DNA of 64,000 nt from Paenibacillus_AR mesotrionivorans (GCF_046098205.1 NZ_JBJURJ010000029.1:1-64000), one strand, 5' to 3'; shown: positions 1 through 7,682, counted from the stretch's first letter. A program made the numbers and translations. Notes: generated from the letters alone by a model not told the origin.

Positions 1-72
1 AACCCGCTCGACTTGCATGTATTAGGCACGCCGCCAGCGTTCGTCCTGAGCCAGGATCAAACTCTCCATAAA
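1..72 (-). rRNA. rrs: 16S ribosomal RNA, 5' end (partial)
   Basis: The reverse complement begins with TTTATGGAGAGTTTGATCC and continues with the universally conserved CTGGCTCAGGACGAACGCTGG and the GCCTAATACATGCAAGTCGA region of bacterial 16S rRNA. Only the first 72 bases are in the window; the gene continues past base 1. The 5' end is set by comparison with the Bacillus mature end (TTTAT...GGAGAG). Confidence 0.95.
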
Positions 73-151
73 AGTGGCCCCGAAGGACCGTTATGTTAGA
101 GCTGATTGCTCAATTGTTCAAACGTTTGGCTTCATTGTTTTGCTGCTCGTT

Positions 152-171
152 GTTCAGTTTTCAAGGAGCTC
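152..171 (-). promoter_or_regulatory. rRNA antitermination boxA-like sequence
   Basis: On the minus strand the leader reads AGCTCCTTGAAAACTGAAC, very close to the boxA element (TGCTCTTTGAAAACT) that recruits Nus factors to pre-rRNA in Bacillus. It lies about 80 nt before the 16S 5' end, downstream of the promoter, as expected. Confidence 0.6.
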
Positions 172-214
172 GCTTGTTTCTTCGTCGTTCTCTTCTTCAA
201 GAGGCGACTTTTTT

Positions 215-244
215 AATATACCACATTGTTACTCAGTAATGCAA
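215..244 (-). promoter_or_regulatory. rrn promoter
   Basis: Minus-strand -35 TTGCAT (239-244) and -10 TATATT (215-220) with an 18-bp spacer, about 140 bp before the 16S gene. A second, weaker candidate (TTGACT...TAAGTT, near 315-345) lies further upstream and would make a tandem P1/P2 arrangement typical of Bacillota rrn operons. Apart from these elements and boxA, I see nothing else in 73-384. Confidence 0.6.
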
Positions 245-384
245 GCTTTTTTTAAAACTTTTTTTGAATCGGGTTTTTCATGCACATTCTTTCAAAAACC
301 TGTTTCATTCGCGAGAAATAACTTACCATGGACGCTCTCATAAAGTCAAGCATAAATTTCATTTATAATTTCTTGAAGCTTTAC

Positions 385-606
385 TTATTGATGCTGCATC
401 CGGTTCCTTGCATATTTGGAAATATCCTTAGGTGATGCAAGGCGTGCATACATACGGAAGATAATTTTATATCTGGCTTCAATAGCGGTCTTAATGTCAT
501 GATCCATTCTTTTATCATTCAGGTCAAACAGCATTTCGTCCAATTCCTTGCGCAGTACATAATCCAATTCTCTGCATTCTCTGTCGTTGAACAAAAAACC
601 CAACAT
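385..606 (-). CDS. Small hypothetical protein (73 aa)
   Basis: A 73-residue, highly charged, probably helical soluble protein rich in Asp, Glu, Arg and Met, with no signal peptide, membrane segment or metal motif. I do not recognise a family. A good ribosome binding site (AAGGGAG, 7 nt before the ATG) and a clean frame support it as a real gene. It lies between the SpoIIM-like gene and the rrn operon, on the same strand, and may be cotranscribed with the SpoIIM-like gene (110-bp gap). No function can be inferred. Confidence 0.7.
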   Translation of the reverse strand: MLGFLFNDRECRELDYVLRKELDEMLFDLNDKRMDHDIKTAIEARYKIIFRMYARLASPKDISKYARNRMQHQ

Positions 607-716
607 GGTTTAGCTCCCTTCAAGCAACAAGGAATTATAGGTGTGTCGTCTTACTGTTATGTACAGATATTGGATTTTTTATGAACCGAAAAGAGAATTA
701 GATATCAAATTTTTTA

Positions 717-1325
717 TCAGCTGACCAACCGCAGGGTAACCATGCTCTCTATCAATGCGGCGGCCATCAGCAGGAGGGCTACAATAATGACAAGAGGAAC
801 AGATACCTTCAGCATCTTGATAAATGCGGCATTATTAGCTGCTCTTCTGGTCGGCGAGAACAGAAAGAAGAAGCTTTTGAACATAATCGCACCGAACTTG
901 ATCCCGAAGGCACATGCGAGAATAAAAGCCGGCAGTTCGATAATGCCATGAGGAAGGATAGCCAGAATAAACGACCCCCAGCCCTTGTCCGGAACATTCT
1001 GATGCGCCAGATACCCCATGATCAGTCCGTTGGAGAGTAGGCTGTAAAGCGGAATAATCCCCAGCATCACACCGGAATAGACCATAAACACCGATACCAA
1101 CACATTATTCACCAGAATAAAAGCAAGCAGTCTCCATTGGTAGTGCTCATGCCCGCCAATGTTGTTAACCATGTCTGTAAGCTGTTTAATTTGATTGTCC
1201 AGCAGGAACTGGAATTGCCCCGGCTCCGAATAGCCCAGATAAGCGCCAACCAGGAAAGTAGCCGCTGCAGCGATTAAATAATGCTTCATTTCTTTGATTG
1301 CTTGAACCAGATTACGCCAACTCAT
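717..1325 (-). CDS. SpoIIM/DUF95-family integral membrane protein
   Basis: A 202-residue multi-pass membrane protein with about five hydrophobic segments. The layout resembles the SpoIIM (DUF95) family: one N-terminal helix (YLIAAAATFLVGAYLGY), a soluble linker, then helices including FILAILPHGIIELPAF, whose PHGIIELP segment is characteristic of the family. SpoIIM itself belongs to the DMP peptidoglycan-remodelling complex of engulfment, but this may be a paralogue. The start is placed at MSWRNL because GGGAGG lies 11 nt upstream; an upstream in-frame ATG lacks a good site. It is divergent from pdaB, and occupies the position held by kbaA in B. subtilis. Confidence 0.75.
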   Translation of the reverse strand: MSWRNLVQAIKEMKHYLIAAAATFLVGAYLGYSEPGQFQFLLDNQIKQLTDMVNNIGGHEHYQWRLLAFILVNNVLVSVFMVYSGVMLGIIPLYSLLSNGLIMGYLAHQNVPDKGWGSFILAILPHGIIELPAFILACAFGIKFGAIMFKSFFFLFSPTRRAANNAAFIKMLKVSVPLVIIVALLLMAAALIESMVTLRLVS

Positions 1326-1351
1326 ATCCCCTAAAGACCTCCCTTTAATAG

Positions 1352-1379
1352 ACATAACCAAGTTGTACGGGCATACATT
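1352..1379 (+). promoter_or_regulatory. Candidate sigma-E-like promoter for pdaB
   Basis: CATACATT (1372-1379) resembles the sigma-E -10 element (CATACANT), with an ATA-containing -35 region (ACATAA, 1352-1357) about 14 bp upstream. pdaB is a sporulation gene, which makes this plausible, but the match is partial. A CCCCAC...GTGGGG hairpin (about 1404-1434) follows in the leader. Confidence 0.3.
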
Positions 1380-1454
1380 GGTAATAAAGAAATCGACCAA
1401 GCCCCACCTGTTGCTTTTTTACGGACAAGTGGGGGAAACCAAGGAGGCCCGGCA

Positions 1455-2216
1455 ATGAATATGTTCTATGTTTTCCATGCCAAAAAAGTAAAAAAAGTAA
1501 TTATTGCAGCGGCGGCCTGTTTTTTTGCGGCGGGTATTATCTATGCGGAGGCAGAGAATATTACGGTATTCACCACCCAAAGCGAACCCGCGGCTATATA
1601 CAGTGTCCAGACGGAAAAGAAGGTCGTCGCACTTACCTTTGACATCAGCTGGGGGGATGTGCAGCCTGAGCCCATCGTCAAGCTGCTCCAGGACAAGGGT
1701 GTGAAGAAGTCCACCTTTTTCCTTTCCTCACCCTGGGCCAAGACCCATCCCCAAATTGTGGACAAAATCAATAAGGCCGGTTTCGAAATTGGAAGCCACG
1801 GCCATAAGCATGTGAATTACAGCAGCCTGGAGGAAAAGGATATCCGTACCCAGCTTCAAACCGCTCACGGGATTCTGACGGAGGTTACCGGCAAGTCTCC
1901 GCAGCTTCTTCGTCTGCCCAACGGCGATTTCGACAAAAAGGTGCTGCGTGTGGCCAATGATCTGGGGTACAAGGTCATCCAGTGGGATACGGACTCCATG
2001 GATTGGAAAGCTGCAAATGCCAAGGATATCGTTACCCAGGTTACCTCCAAGGTGCATCCGGGTGACATCGTTCTTCTTCATGCCAGTGATTCGGCAAAAT
2101 ATAACCAGGAGGCGCTGCCTCAATTGATCGATGAGCTGCGGGCACAGGGCTACGATTTTGTCAGCGTGTCCGAGCTTCTGGAGCAATCCTCCGTATCCTT
2201 CAAGCAGGCGGAATAA
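1455..2216 (+). CDS. pdaB: Sporulation polysaccharide deacetylase PdaB
   Basis: A 253-residue member of the NodB/CE4 polysaccharide deacetylases, required in B. subtilis for keeping spores stable after formation. An N-terminal signal anchor (residues 13-32) precedes the NodB domain. Motif 1 is TFDISWGD (61-68), in which the second Asp of the usual TFDDG is replaced; motif 2 is SHGHKH (114-119) with the metal-binding His pair; motif 3 is RLPNGDFD (153-160); motif 5 is LLHASD (207-212). The altered motif 1 is typical of the PdaB subfamily and leaves real deacetylase activity uncertain. RBS AAGGAGG precedes the ATG. A terminator follows. Confidence 0.93.
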   Translation: MNMFYVFHAKKVKKVIIAAAACFFAAGIIYAEAENITVFTTQSEPAAIYSVQTEKKVVALTFDISWGDVQPEPIVKLLQDKGVKKSTFFLSSPWAKTHPQIVDKINKAGFEIGSHGHKHVNYSSLEEKDIRTQLQTAHGILTEVTGKSPQLLRLPNGDFDKKVLRVANDLGYKVIQWDTDSMDWKAANAKDIVTQVTSKVHPGDIVLLHASDSAKYNQEALPQLIDELRAQGYDFVSVSELLEQSSVSFKQAE

Positions 2217-2254
2217 ACCGACTTGATTTTGTACAATAGTATACTATCCACCGG

Positions 2255-2284
2255 AAAAGCGGTTATGCCAAACCGCTTTTTTTG
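2255..2284 (+). terminator. Intrinsic terminator after pdaB
   Basis: AAAAGCGGTT...AACCGCTTTT stem with a short loop followed by a T run, 39 bp after the pdaB stop. Confidence 0.85.
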
Positions 2285-2363
2285 CGTTATCCCACCTTGT
2301 TTCCCCAAGGAAAAATTCTAGTTAATTGTACCAACCTTCTCAGCAAAAAGCTATTCGCCTCCT

Positions 2364-2393
2364 TCATGAAACCAACGGAAGTCACACATACTA
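2364..2393 (+). promoter_or_regulatory. Sigma-G type promoter for gerD
   Basis: CATG (2365-2368) as -35 core (HATR) and CATACTA (2387-2393) as -10, separated by exactly 18 bp (2369-2386), match the forespore sigma-G consensus. gerD is a known sigma-G gene in B. subtilis. It lies 40 bp upstream of the gerD ATG. Confidence 0.6.
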
Positions 2394-2432
2394 ACGCCAT
2401 ACTATCCGAAGGAAGGGAGCTTAAACCGGACT

Positions 2433-3257
2433 ATGACAGCCAAACGAATGCTGCTGATCCCCGCCCTCCTGCCTGTTTTGCTGCTCATCTCCTGCGGCAG
2501 TGAACAACAGCAGTCATCACAGCCGCAATCCTATAAGGATATGAAGGCAATGGTTCTAGATGTCCTGAAGACGGAGGATGCGCAAAAGGCTATGTCTACC
2601 GCCGCCAAGAATCAGGACAAGACCCTCCAGCTTCTCTCCACCGGCGAGGGCCAGCAAATACAGCTTGCCGTTAAGGAACTGTTAACCACGGAAAACCATG
2701 GCCTCAAGATGCTTGAGGCCACCATGACTGACCCGAAATTTGCCGGAGAATTTGCTAAAGCCGCGCAGAAGAATCTGAAGCAGATTGAGAAGGATTTACT
2801 GAAGGATCCGGAATACCAGAAAAATTTGTTCGAGGCGTTGAATAACCCGGATTATCAGAAGATTATTCTCGAAACCATGAAGAGTCAAAAATACCGGCAG
2901 CAAATGCAGGAGGTTGTTCGGGAATCGCTGCAAAGCCCCTTATTTAAGGCGGAGCTGATCGCCATGTTCCAAAAAGCGGTGGCTGAAGAGATGAAGCCCA
3001 AAGACGATAAAACACTGACCATTACCTCGGAAAGCGGAAAAGACGGGCAAGGTGGAAAACAGGGCGGCGGCCAAGACCAGGAGCAAGGCGGAGGAAAAGG
3101 CCAAGAAGGCGGAAGCAGCGGTGGAGGTGGAGGAGACAGCGGAAGCGGCGGAGACCAGCAAGGGCAGGATGGCGGAGGTCAAGAGGACCAAAGCAGCGGA
3201 GACGACAGCTCCGAAGATCAGGAAGACCAAAGCAAATCCAAGGAAAAGAAAAAATAA
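2433..3257 (+). CDS. gerD: Spore germination lipoprotein GerD
   Basis: A 274-residue inner-spore-membrane lipoprotein needed to cluster germinant receptors into the germinosome. The lipobox LLIS-C places the acylated Cys at residue 21. Residues 35-185 are helical and contain repeated short Asp-Pro-x-(F/Y) units (for example DPKFAGEF, DPEYQKNLF, NPDYQKIIL). Residues 200-274 form an unusually long low-complexity Gly/Gln/Asp/Ser tail ending in Lys. B. subtilis GerD is about 185 aa, so most of the extra length is this tail. RBS AAGGGAG is 13 nt upstream. It is convergent with salA. Confidence 0.93.
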   Translation: MTAKRMLLIPALLPVLLLISCGSEQQQSSQPQSYKDMKAMVLDVLKTEDAQKAMSTAAKNQDKTLQLLSTGEGQQIQLAVKELLTTENHGLKMLEATMTDPKFAGEFAKAAQKNLKQIEKDLLKDPEYQKNLFEALNNPDYQKIILETMKSQKYRQQMQEVVRESLQSPLFKAELIAMFQKAVAEEMKPKDDKTLTITSESGKDGQGGKQGGGQDQEQGGGKGQEGGSSGGGGGDSGSGGDQQGQDGGGQEDQSSGDDSSEDQEDQSKSKEKKK

Positions 3258-3262
3258 AAGCA

Positions 3263-3300
3263 AAGGGCTGGACGGCGGGAAGCCGTACAGCCCTTATTTT
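3263..3300. terminator. Bidirectional terminator between gerD and salA
   Basis: AAGGGCTG-GACGGC and GCCGTACAGCCCTT form a strong stem (3263-3294), followed by TATTTT on the plus strand and by T-rich sequence on the minus strand. It ends gerD and, across the inserted repeat element, salA. Confidence 0.85.
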
Positions 3301-3314
3301 ATGCAGATGAAGCT

Positions 3315-3479
3315 TAGAGCGTGTCTGTAAACTCGCTTGAGGGCACCTTTTAGCGCCTTTTCGTCCCTGACTTCGTTACTTTCCCTTGACGTACCCCCGG
3401 TACGCCTACGGGCAAGTGCCTTGCCAGGAACGAATATTCGCTACAATTTGCTCCCCTCGGAGTTTTCAGACACACCCTA
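3315..3479. repeat. MITE-like inverted-repeat element, copy 1
   Basis: A 161-bp element (3317-3477) flanked by TA on both sides (3315-3316 and 3478-3479). Its ends are inverted repeats: GTGTCTGTAAACTCG inside the left end and CGGAGTTTTCAGACAC inside the right end. Its middle contains CGTACCCCCGGTACG, a central palindrome. A second copy is at 62049-62214 with the same ends and core. It codes for nothing evident. The TA flanks suggest mobilisation by an IS630/Tc1-mariner-type transposase. Its right end overlaps the salA stop codon. Confidence 0.8.
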
Positions 3480-4583
3480 TGATTGGCTCTCCAGCTTCTC
3501 GATAATACGCCGGGCCATCTTGGCGTACAGCTCACCGGTTTCGGAATCGGCTTTGTAGACAGAGGGAGAATAATCGGGCTCGGACAAATGATTATCCGGT
3601 GCCCCTAACGGGATTTGGGACAGAATTTCCGTGTGCAGCTCTTCAGCCAGTTTGGCCCCGCCGCCGCGGCCGAAGATATAGGCTACTTCTCCGGTTTTAT
3701 CTGTGTAATACGCCATGTTTTCCACAACGCCCAGAATTTCGTGGTCCGTCCGTAACGCCATAGAACCTGCCCGTGCAGCCACAAACGCTGCCGTTGCATG
3801 GGGAGTGGTTACAACAATCTCCTTGCTGTGGGGAATCATCTGGTGAACATCCAGGGCTACATCCCCCGTTCCCGGAGGCAAATCCAGGATCATGTAATCC
3901 AGCTCGCCCCAATTAACCTCGCTTAAAAAATTGCGGAGCATTTTGCCCAGCATAGGTCCCCGCCAGATCACCGGAGCATTATCCTCCACGAAGAAGCCCA
4001 TGGACATCACCTTCACGCCGAAGCGCTCTACCGGAATGATCTTGTTGTTATCCATCGCGGGACGATCTTCAATGCCCATCATATCCGGAACACTGAAGCC
4101 ATAAATATCCGCGTCGATAATGCCTACCCGTTTGCCTTCCCTGGCCAGAGAAACCGCTAGATTCACGGTGACGGTAGATTTACCCACTCCGCCCTTGCCG
4201 CTGGCTACTGCAATAAAGGTCACTCCGGAATCACGGCCGAGAAGCTCAGAACGTCCTGTAGCAGGCGATTGGGTCTGCTGACGCTGGTTTGATTCCCCTT
4301 GGGGCTCTTGGAGCCTGCGGGCGATCTCCTGGCTTTCCGCCTCTGTAATCGTCCGGAACCGGACATGAACGTCCTGGATGCCAATCCGGCCCAGCCCCTC
4401 CTGCACATCCTGACGGTATTGGCTTTTGAGCGTTTCGCTGTCCTCGGTCAAAACTACCGTCAGATTCACCCGGGAATCCTTGGTCATGATGTCTTTTACA
4501 AGGCCCAGCTCTGTCAGGGGACGGTTGTAAGTGCCGTCGTATACATGCTTCAGTGCGTCAAACACTTGCTCTTTGGTCACCAT
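3477..4583 (-). CDS. salA: Mrp/NBP35-family P-loop ATPase SalA
   Basis: A 368-residue ParA/Mrp-type ATPase. The N-terminal 85 residues are a DUF59 (MIP18-like) domain; the ATPase domain follows with the deviant Walker A GKGGVGKS (129-136) and the downstream DLPPGTGD signature. Mrp proteins act as Fe-S cluster carriers; B. subtilis SalA represses scoC and so raises protease expression. The start at MVTKEQ has AGAGGTG 6 nt upstream. The stop is TAG, whose G is the first base of the inserted repeat element; without the element the frame would end at the same place with TAA. It follows cwlD on the same strand. Confidence 0.93.
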   Translation of the reverse strand: MVTKEQVFDALKHVYDGTYNRPLTELGLVKDIMTKDSRVNLTVVLTEDSETLKSQYRQDVQEGLGRIGIQDVHVRFRTITEAESQEIARRLQEPQGESNQRQQTQSPATGRSELLGRDSGVTFIAVASGKGGVGKSTVTVNLAVSLAREGKRVGIIDADIYGFSVPDMMGIEDRPAMDNNKIIPVERFGVKVMSMGFFVEDNAPVIWRGPMLGKMLRNFLSEVNWGELDYMILDLPPGTGDVALDVHQMIPHSKEIVVTTPHATAAFVAARAGSMALRTDHEILGVVENMAYYTDKTGEVAYIFGRGGGAKLAEELHTEILSQIPLGAPDNHLSEPDYSPSVYKADSETGELYAKMARRIIEKLESQS

Positions 4584-4636
4584 AGTTGCACCTCTTATGG
4601 GCTTGTCTGTATTTACGCCACCATTATACCACAATT

Positions 4637-5395
4637 TTACGGTTCGCCTATTTGTTCGCCCGTGGAATATCTGAGCACACCCTGGTATATCGCCGCGGCC
4701 ACCTTCTTTTGATAGCTCTCCTGTCCCATAAGTCTTGCCTCCTCGGGATTGGAGAGAAACCCAACCTCCACCAACGCACCGGGGATGGATACTGCCTTCA
4801 TGGGATAGAACGTATCATTTTCCTTGGCCAACCGGTCCGTATTCTCCAGATTCCGCTTCAGCTCCGACTGAATATGGGTTGCCAGTATTTTGCCCCCCGG
4901 CTTGGCGGAATTATAAAAGGTTTGTGCGCCATGCCACTTGGGCGAGGGAATGCTGTTCAAGTGAATGCTGATCATCAAATCGGCATCCGCTTTTTCAATA
5001 AGCTTGGCGCGCTGCACCAGATCCTCCGTTTTCCGTTTGCTGTAGCCCTTGGTCCCCGGAGCAGCCAGATCCTTATCCTCCTCGCGGGTCATCACCACAA
5101 TTGCTCCCGCCTCCTGCAAATAATCCCGCAAATGTTTGGCAATAGCCAAGTTGACGTCCTTCTCGTCCATCCCTTCCTTGCTGGAGGCGCCACCGTCCGG
5201 GCCGCCATGTCCGGCATCCACTGCAATTACCTTGCCGGACAATGGCAGAGTCCAATAATCCCAAGTTTCACTGTGGGGAAGCTCATAGCTCAGCATAAAA
5301 ACGGTCAGCACCGCCAGAGCCGCTGCAGCAGCCAGCTTCAGCAAACCTTGTTTGTTTGTCCAGATTATAAGCCGCTTCCGTTTCCATCCGCGCAT
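4637..5395 (-). CDS. cwlD: Germination-specific N-acetylmuramoyl-L-alanine amidase CwlD
   Basis: A 252-residue Amidase_3 enzyme. With PdaA it makes muramic-delta-lactam in spore cortex, the mark read by germination lytic enzymes. An N-terminal membrane anchor or signal (about residues 18-36) precedes the catalytic domain. Zinc ligands are visible in DAGHGGPDGG (His 63), the Glu of the following helix and SIHLNS, with the catalytic Glu in LVEVGFLSN. The ATG at 5395 has GGGGTGG 10 nt upstream and is preferred to an in-frame GTG four codons earlier. Same strand and order as B. subtilis cwlD-salA. Confidence 0.93.
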   Translation of the reverse strand: MRGWKRKRLIIWTNKQGLLKLAAAAALAVLTVFMLSYELPHSETWDYWTLPLSGKVIAVDAGHGGPDGGASSKEGMDEKDVNLAIAKHLRDYLQEAGAIVVMTREEDKDLAAPGTKGYSKRKTEDLVQRAKLIEKADADLMISIHLNSIPSPKWHGAQTFYNSAKPGGKILATHIQSELKRNLENTDRLAKENDTFYPMKAVSIPGALVEVGFLSNPEEARLMGQESYQKKVAAAIYQGVLRYSTGEQIGEP

Positions 5396-5432
5396 CAAAA
5401 AATCCACCCCGCATCCAATAGATTCTCTAAGA

Positions 5433-5461
5433 ATCTTATGGACAAAGGTGGATCTTTATAC
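5433..5461 (-). promoter_or_regulatory. Candidate sporulation promoter for cwlD
   Basis: On the minus strand GTATAA (5456-5461) and CATAAGAT (5433-5440), 15 bp apart, resemble sigma-E -35/-10 elements. cwlD is a mother-cell and forespore gene in B. subtilis. The match is partial. Confidence 0.3.
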
Positions 5462-5494
5462 CTGAAACTCGTCTTATTGGCGGGACATTCCCTA

Positions 5495-6685
5495 TTAAAG
5501 CTGGGATTCGGACAAGGACGCGTCCATCTCCTTCATGCCCTTGATCAGAATCTGGGCTACCTCCGGCCGGGTAAACTCGGCAGGGGGGCAGATCCCGTCG
5601 CGCAGCATGGCGCGCACCTTGGTGCCGGAGAGATGCATGTGGAAGGCCTTGTCATGCGGACAGGTTTTACTGGAGGCCATATTGCCGCACTTGGTGCAGA
5701 AGAAGCTGTGCTCGAAAAACAGGGGAGTGATGCCCAGCTCTTCTTGTGTAAAGTTGCGGAAAATCTCCTGTGCCTCGTACGTCCCGTAATAATCGCCTAC
5801 GCCTGCATGATCGCGGCCCACAATAAAATGGGTGCAGCCGTAATTTTTGCGGACCATAGCATGGAAGATCGCCTCCCGTGGACCCGCATAACGCATTGCC
5901 GCCGGGAAAACGCCGAGAAACGCCCGATTGCCGGGGTAGTAATTATCCAACAGGACAAGGTAACTCTCCATCCGGATTTCAGCGGATATGTCGTCAGATT
6001 TGGTTTCGCCCACCAGAGGGTTAAGAAACAAGCCATCCACAATCTCCATGGCGCTTTTCTGGATGTATTCATGGGCCCGGTGAACCGGGTTGCGGGTTTG
6101 GAAGCCAACGACGGTTTTCCAGCCCCTGGAGACGAAGATCTGTCTCGTTTCAGCAGGTGTAAAATAAAACTCCTCAAACTTCTCCGGCTGCGGCCGATTG
6201 AGCACCTGTATGGGTCCGCCGATATACGTGTTGGGCCGGGAGAAGAGCTTTTGCACGCCAGGATGGGCGCTGTCAGCGGTTTTGAAGACCTTGAGAGCCT
6301 CGTTCTGCTGGTCCGCCGTGTAAATGCTTCTGATGTCCAGAATGGCGTATACCACCCCATCAAGCTCACCCACAAGAGCCACTTGCTGACCGATCTCCAG
6401 CATTGCTGCACGTTTCTGTTCGACTGCCAGCGTTATCGGAATGCTCCATACAAGCCCGCTGGACAACCGCATGGATTCCACGACGGATTGGTAGTCCTTT
6501 TCTTCCATAAAACCGGTGAGCGGGGAAAAGCCGCCTACAGCAATTAAATCGATATCTGAAATCGTCCACTTATTTACCGCAATAACGGGTAAAGTTGCAG
6601 CAAGCTGCAGCAGCTCCTCCCGTGCATTCCCCTCTACCAGCCGGTTAATCAATGTGCCGCCGTGTGCCTGTATAGTTTCACTCAC
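5495..6685 (-). CDS. sat: Sulfate adenylyltransferase (ATP sulfurylase)
   Basis: A 396-residue homo-oligomeric ATP sulfurylase that makes adenosine 5'-phosphosulfate (APS) from sulfate and ATP in assimilation. The N-terminal PUA-like domain is followed by the catalytic domain with FQTRNPVHRAH (195-205, the HxGH-like nucleotide loop) and GRDHAGVGDYYG (290-301). A Cys/His cluster (FFCTKCGN...TCPHD) near residue 335 fits the zinc site of bacterial Sat. It is the second gene of a cysH-sat operon (27-bp gap) and has no CysC fusion. Confidence 0.95.
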   Translation of the reverse strand: MSETIQAHGGTLINRLVEGNAREELLQLAATLPVIAVNKWTISDIDLIAVGGFSPLTGFMEEKDYQSVVESMRLSSGLVWSIPITLAVEQKRAAMLEIGQQVALVGELDGVVYAILDIRSIYTADQQNEALKVFKTADSAHPGVQKLFSRPNTYIGGPIQVLNRPQPEKFEEFYFTPAETRQIFVSRGWKTVVGFQTRNPVHRAHEYIQKSAMEIVDGLFLNPLVGETKSDDISAEIRMESYLVLLDNYYPGNRAFLGVFPAAMRYAGPREAIFHAMVRKNYGCTHFIVGRDHAGVGDYYGTYEAQEIFRNFTQEELGITPLFFEHSFFCTKCGNMASSKTCPHDKAFHMHLSGTKVRAMLRDGICPPAEFTRPEVAQILIKGMKEMDASLSESQL

Positions 6686-6712
6686 TTGGTATGGCTCCCT
6701 TCATCCTGTTCT

Positions 6713-7405
6713 TTATTTGTGCAGTCCGCATTCAGTCTTCTCGTGGCCGGCCCAGCGGCCTGCACGGGGATCCTCACCCGGAAGCACCTGACGGGTGCAC
6801 TTCTCGCAGCCAATGCTGGGATAATGCATGTCGTGGAGCGGATTGTAGATCACATCATTGGCACGGATATAATTCCAGACATCATCGCTGGTCCAGTCGG
6901 CGAGAGGATTAAACTTCACCAGACCGAACTTCACATCATACTCCACCTTCTTGGCGTTCGCCCGTGTAGGAGCCTGATCGCGGCGGATGCCGGTAATCCA
7001 TGCTTCATACTTCCCGAGTATAGCAGTCAGAGGCTCTACCTTGCGCAGATTGCAGCACTCATTAGGGTTCGATTTCCACAGTTCCTCTCCGTATTGGGCC
7101 GCTTGAGCCTCCAGAGTAAGCTCTGTTCCTGCTCTGACGAATTGGAGGCCATAATGGGAAGCCAGCTTATCCCGAGTCTCATAGGTCTCCTTAAAGTGCA
7201 GATCCGTATCCAGGTAGAAGATATCCGTCTTGGGGCTGACCTTTTGGAGCATATCCACCAATACCACGTCCTCCGCACCAAAGCTGCATGCCAGGGTGAT
7301 GTTGGGGAAGGTGTCTACCGCCCACTTCACGAGCTCCTCCGGAGTTTTATTCTCAAATTCCTCAGCGGCTTGGGCAATTAATGCTTCCTTCTCGAATAAG
7401 TTCAT
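6713..7405 (-). CDS. cysH: Assimilatory APS reductase
   Basis: A 230-residue phosphoadenylyl/adenylyl sulfate reductase that reduces activated sulfate to sulfite. The PAPS-reductase domain has the P-loop-like SFGAEDVVLVDM and the substrate motif TGIRRDQAP. A [4Fe-4S] cluster signature is present: CC (117-118) and CEKC (200-203). This is the mark of enzymes that accept APS, which fits with sat next door and no APS kinase in view. The catalytic ECGLH is at 225-229. First gene of the cysH-sat operon, with its own promoter. Confidence 0.95.
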   Translation of the reverse strand: MNLFEKEALIAQAAEEFENKTPEELVKWAVDTFPNITLACSFGAEDVVLVDMLQKVSPKTDIFYLDTDLHFKETYETRDKLASHYGLQFVRAGTELTLEAQAAQYGEELWKSNPNECCNLRKVEPLTAILGKYEAWITGIRRDQAPTRANAKKVEYDVKFGLVKFNPLADWTSDDVWNYIRANDVIYNPLHDMHYPSIGCEKCTRQVLPGEDPRAGRWAGHEKTECGLHK

Positions 7406-7469
7406 GGTTAGTATAACCTCCGAATCATTATTCCTACTAAATTCATGTGATTTATTAGGTTTTGCTATT

Positions 7470-7498
7470 ATTTTAATAAGCTGCAGTCATAAAGTCAA
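7470..7498 (-). promoter_or_regulatory. Promoter of cysH-sat
   Basis: -35 TTGACT (7493-7498), 17-bp spacer, -10 TAAAAT (7470-7475) on the minus strand, about 65 bp before the cysH start. Just downstream, the leader holds ATGAATTTAGTAGGAATAAT (about 7427-7446), an AT-rich element that could be an operator for a CymR-like sulfur regulator; that part is a guess. Confidence 0.7.
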
Positions 7499-7628
7499 TC
7501 TTTTTTTCAGGTTGGTAAAAACTCAGTCGACAATGGTTTAATATATGTCAAAAGCCCAGTATAGGTTCGATTTTCCAATGCATTTTGCGGAAGCCTGTCC
7601 ACAAATTGTTAGCAAATTCGACACTTTC

Positions 7629-7643
7629 ATGTAAGCGCTTTTA
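7629..7643 (+). promoter_or_regulatory. Candidate cre (CcpA) site upstream of the DUF898-like gene
   Basis: ATGTAAGCGCTTTTA matches the catabolite-responsive element consensus WTGNAANCGNWNNCW at every fixed position except the second-last C. It lies 40 bp before the start codon of the next gene, where CcpA could repress or activate. Confidence 0.45.
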
Positions 7644-7682
7644 CCGTTATATTTATTCAGAGATTAATTTGGGAGGGGCCTT

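Noticed and set aside
717..1325. KbaA (its neighbour position in B. subtilis)
   Set aside because: The PHGIIELP segment and helix pattern fit the SpoIIM/DUF95 family better than KbaA.
4586..6547. Long plus-strand open frame opposite salA/cwlD/sat
   Set aside because: It lies wholly across three well-recognised minus-strand genes, has no RBS or family match, and is explained by codon bias of those genes.
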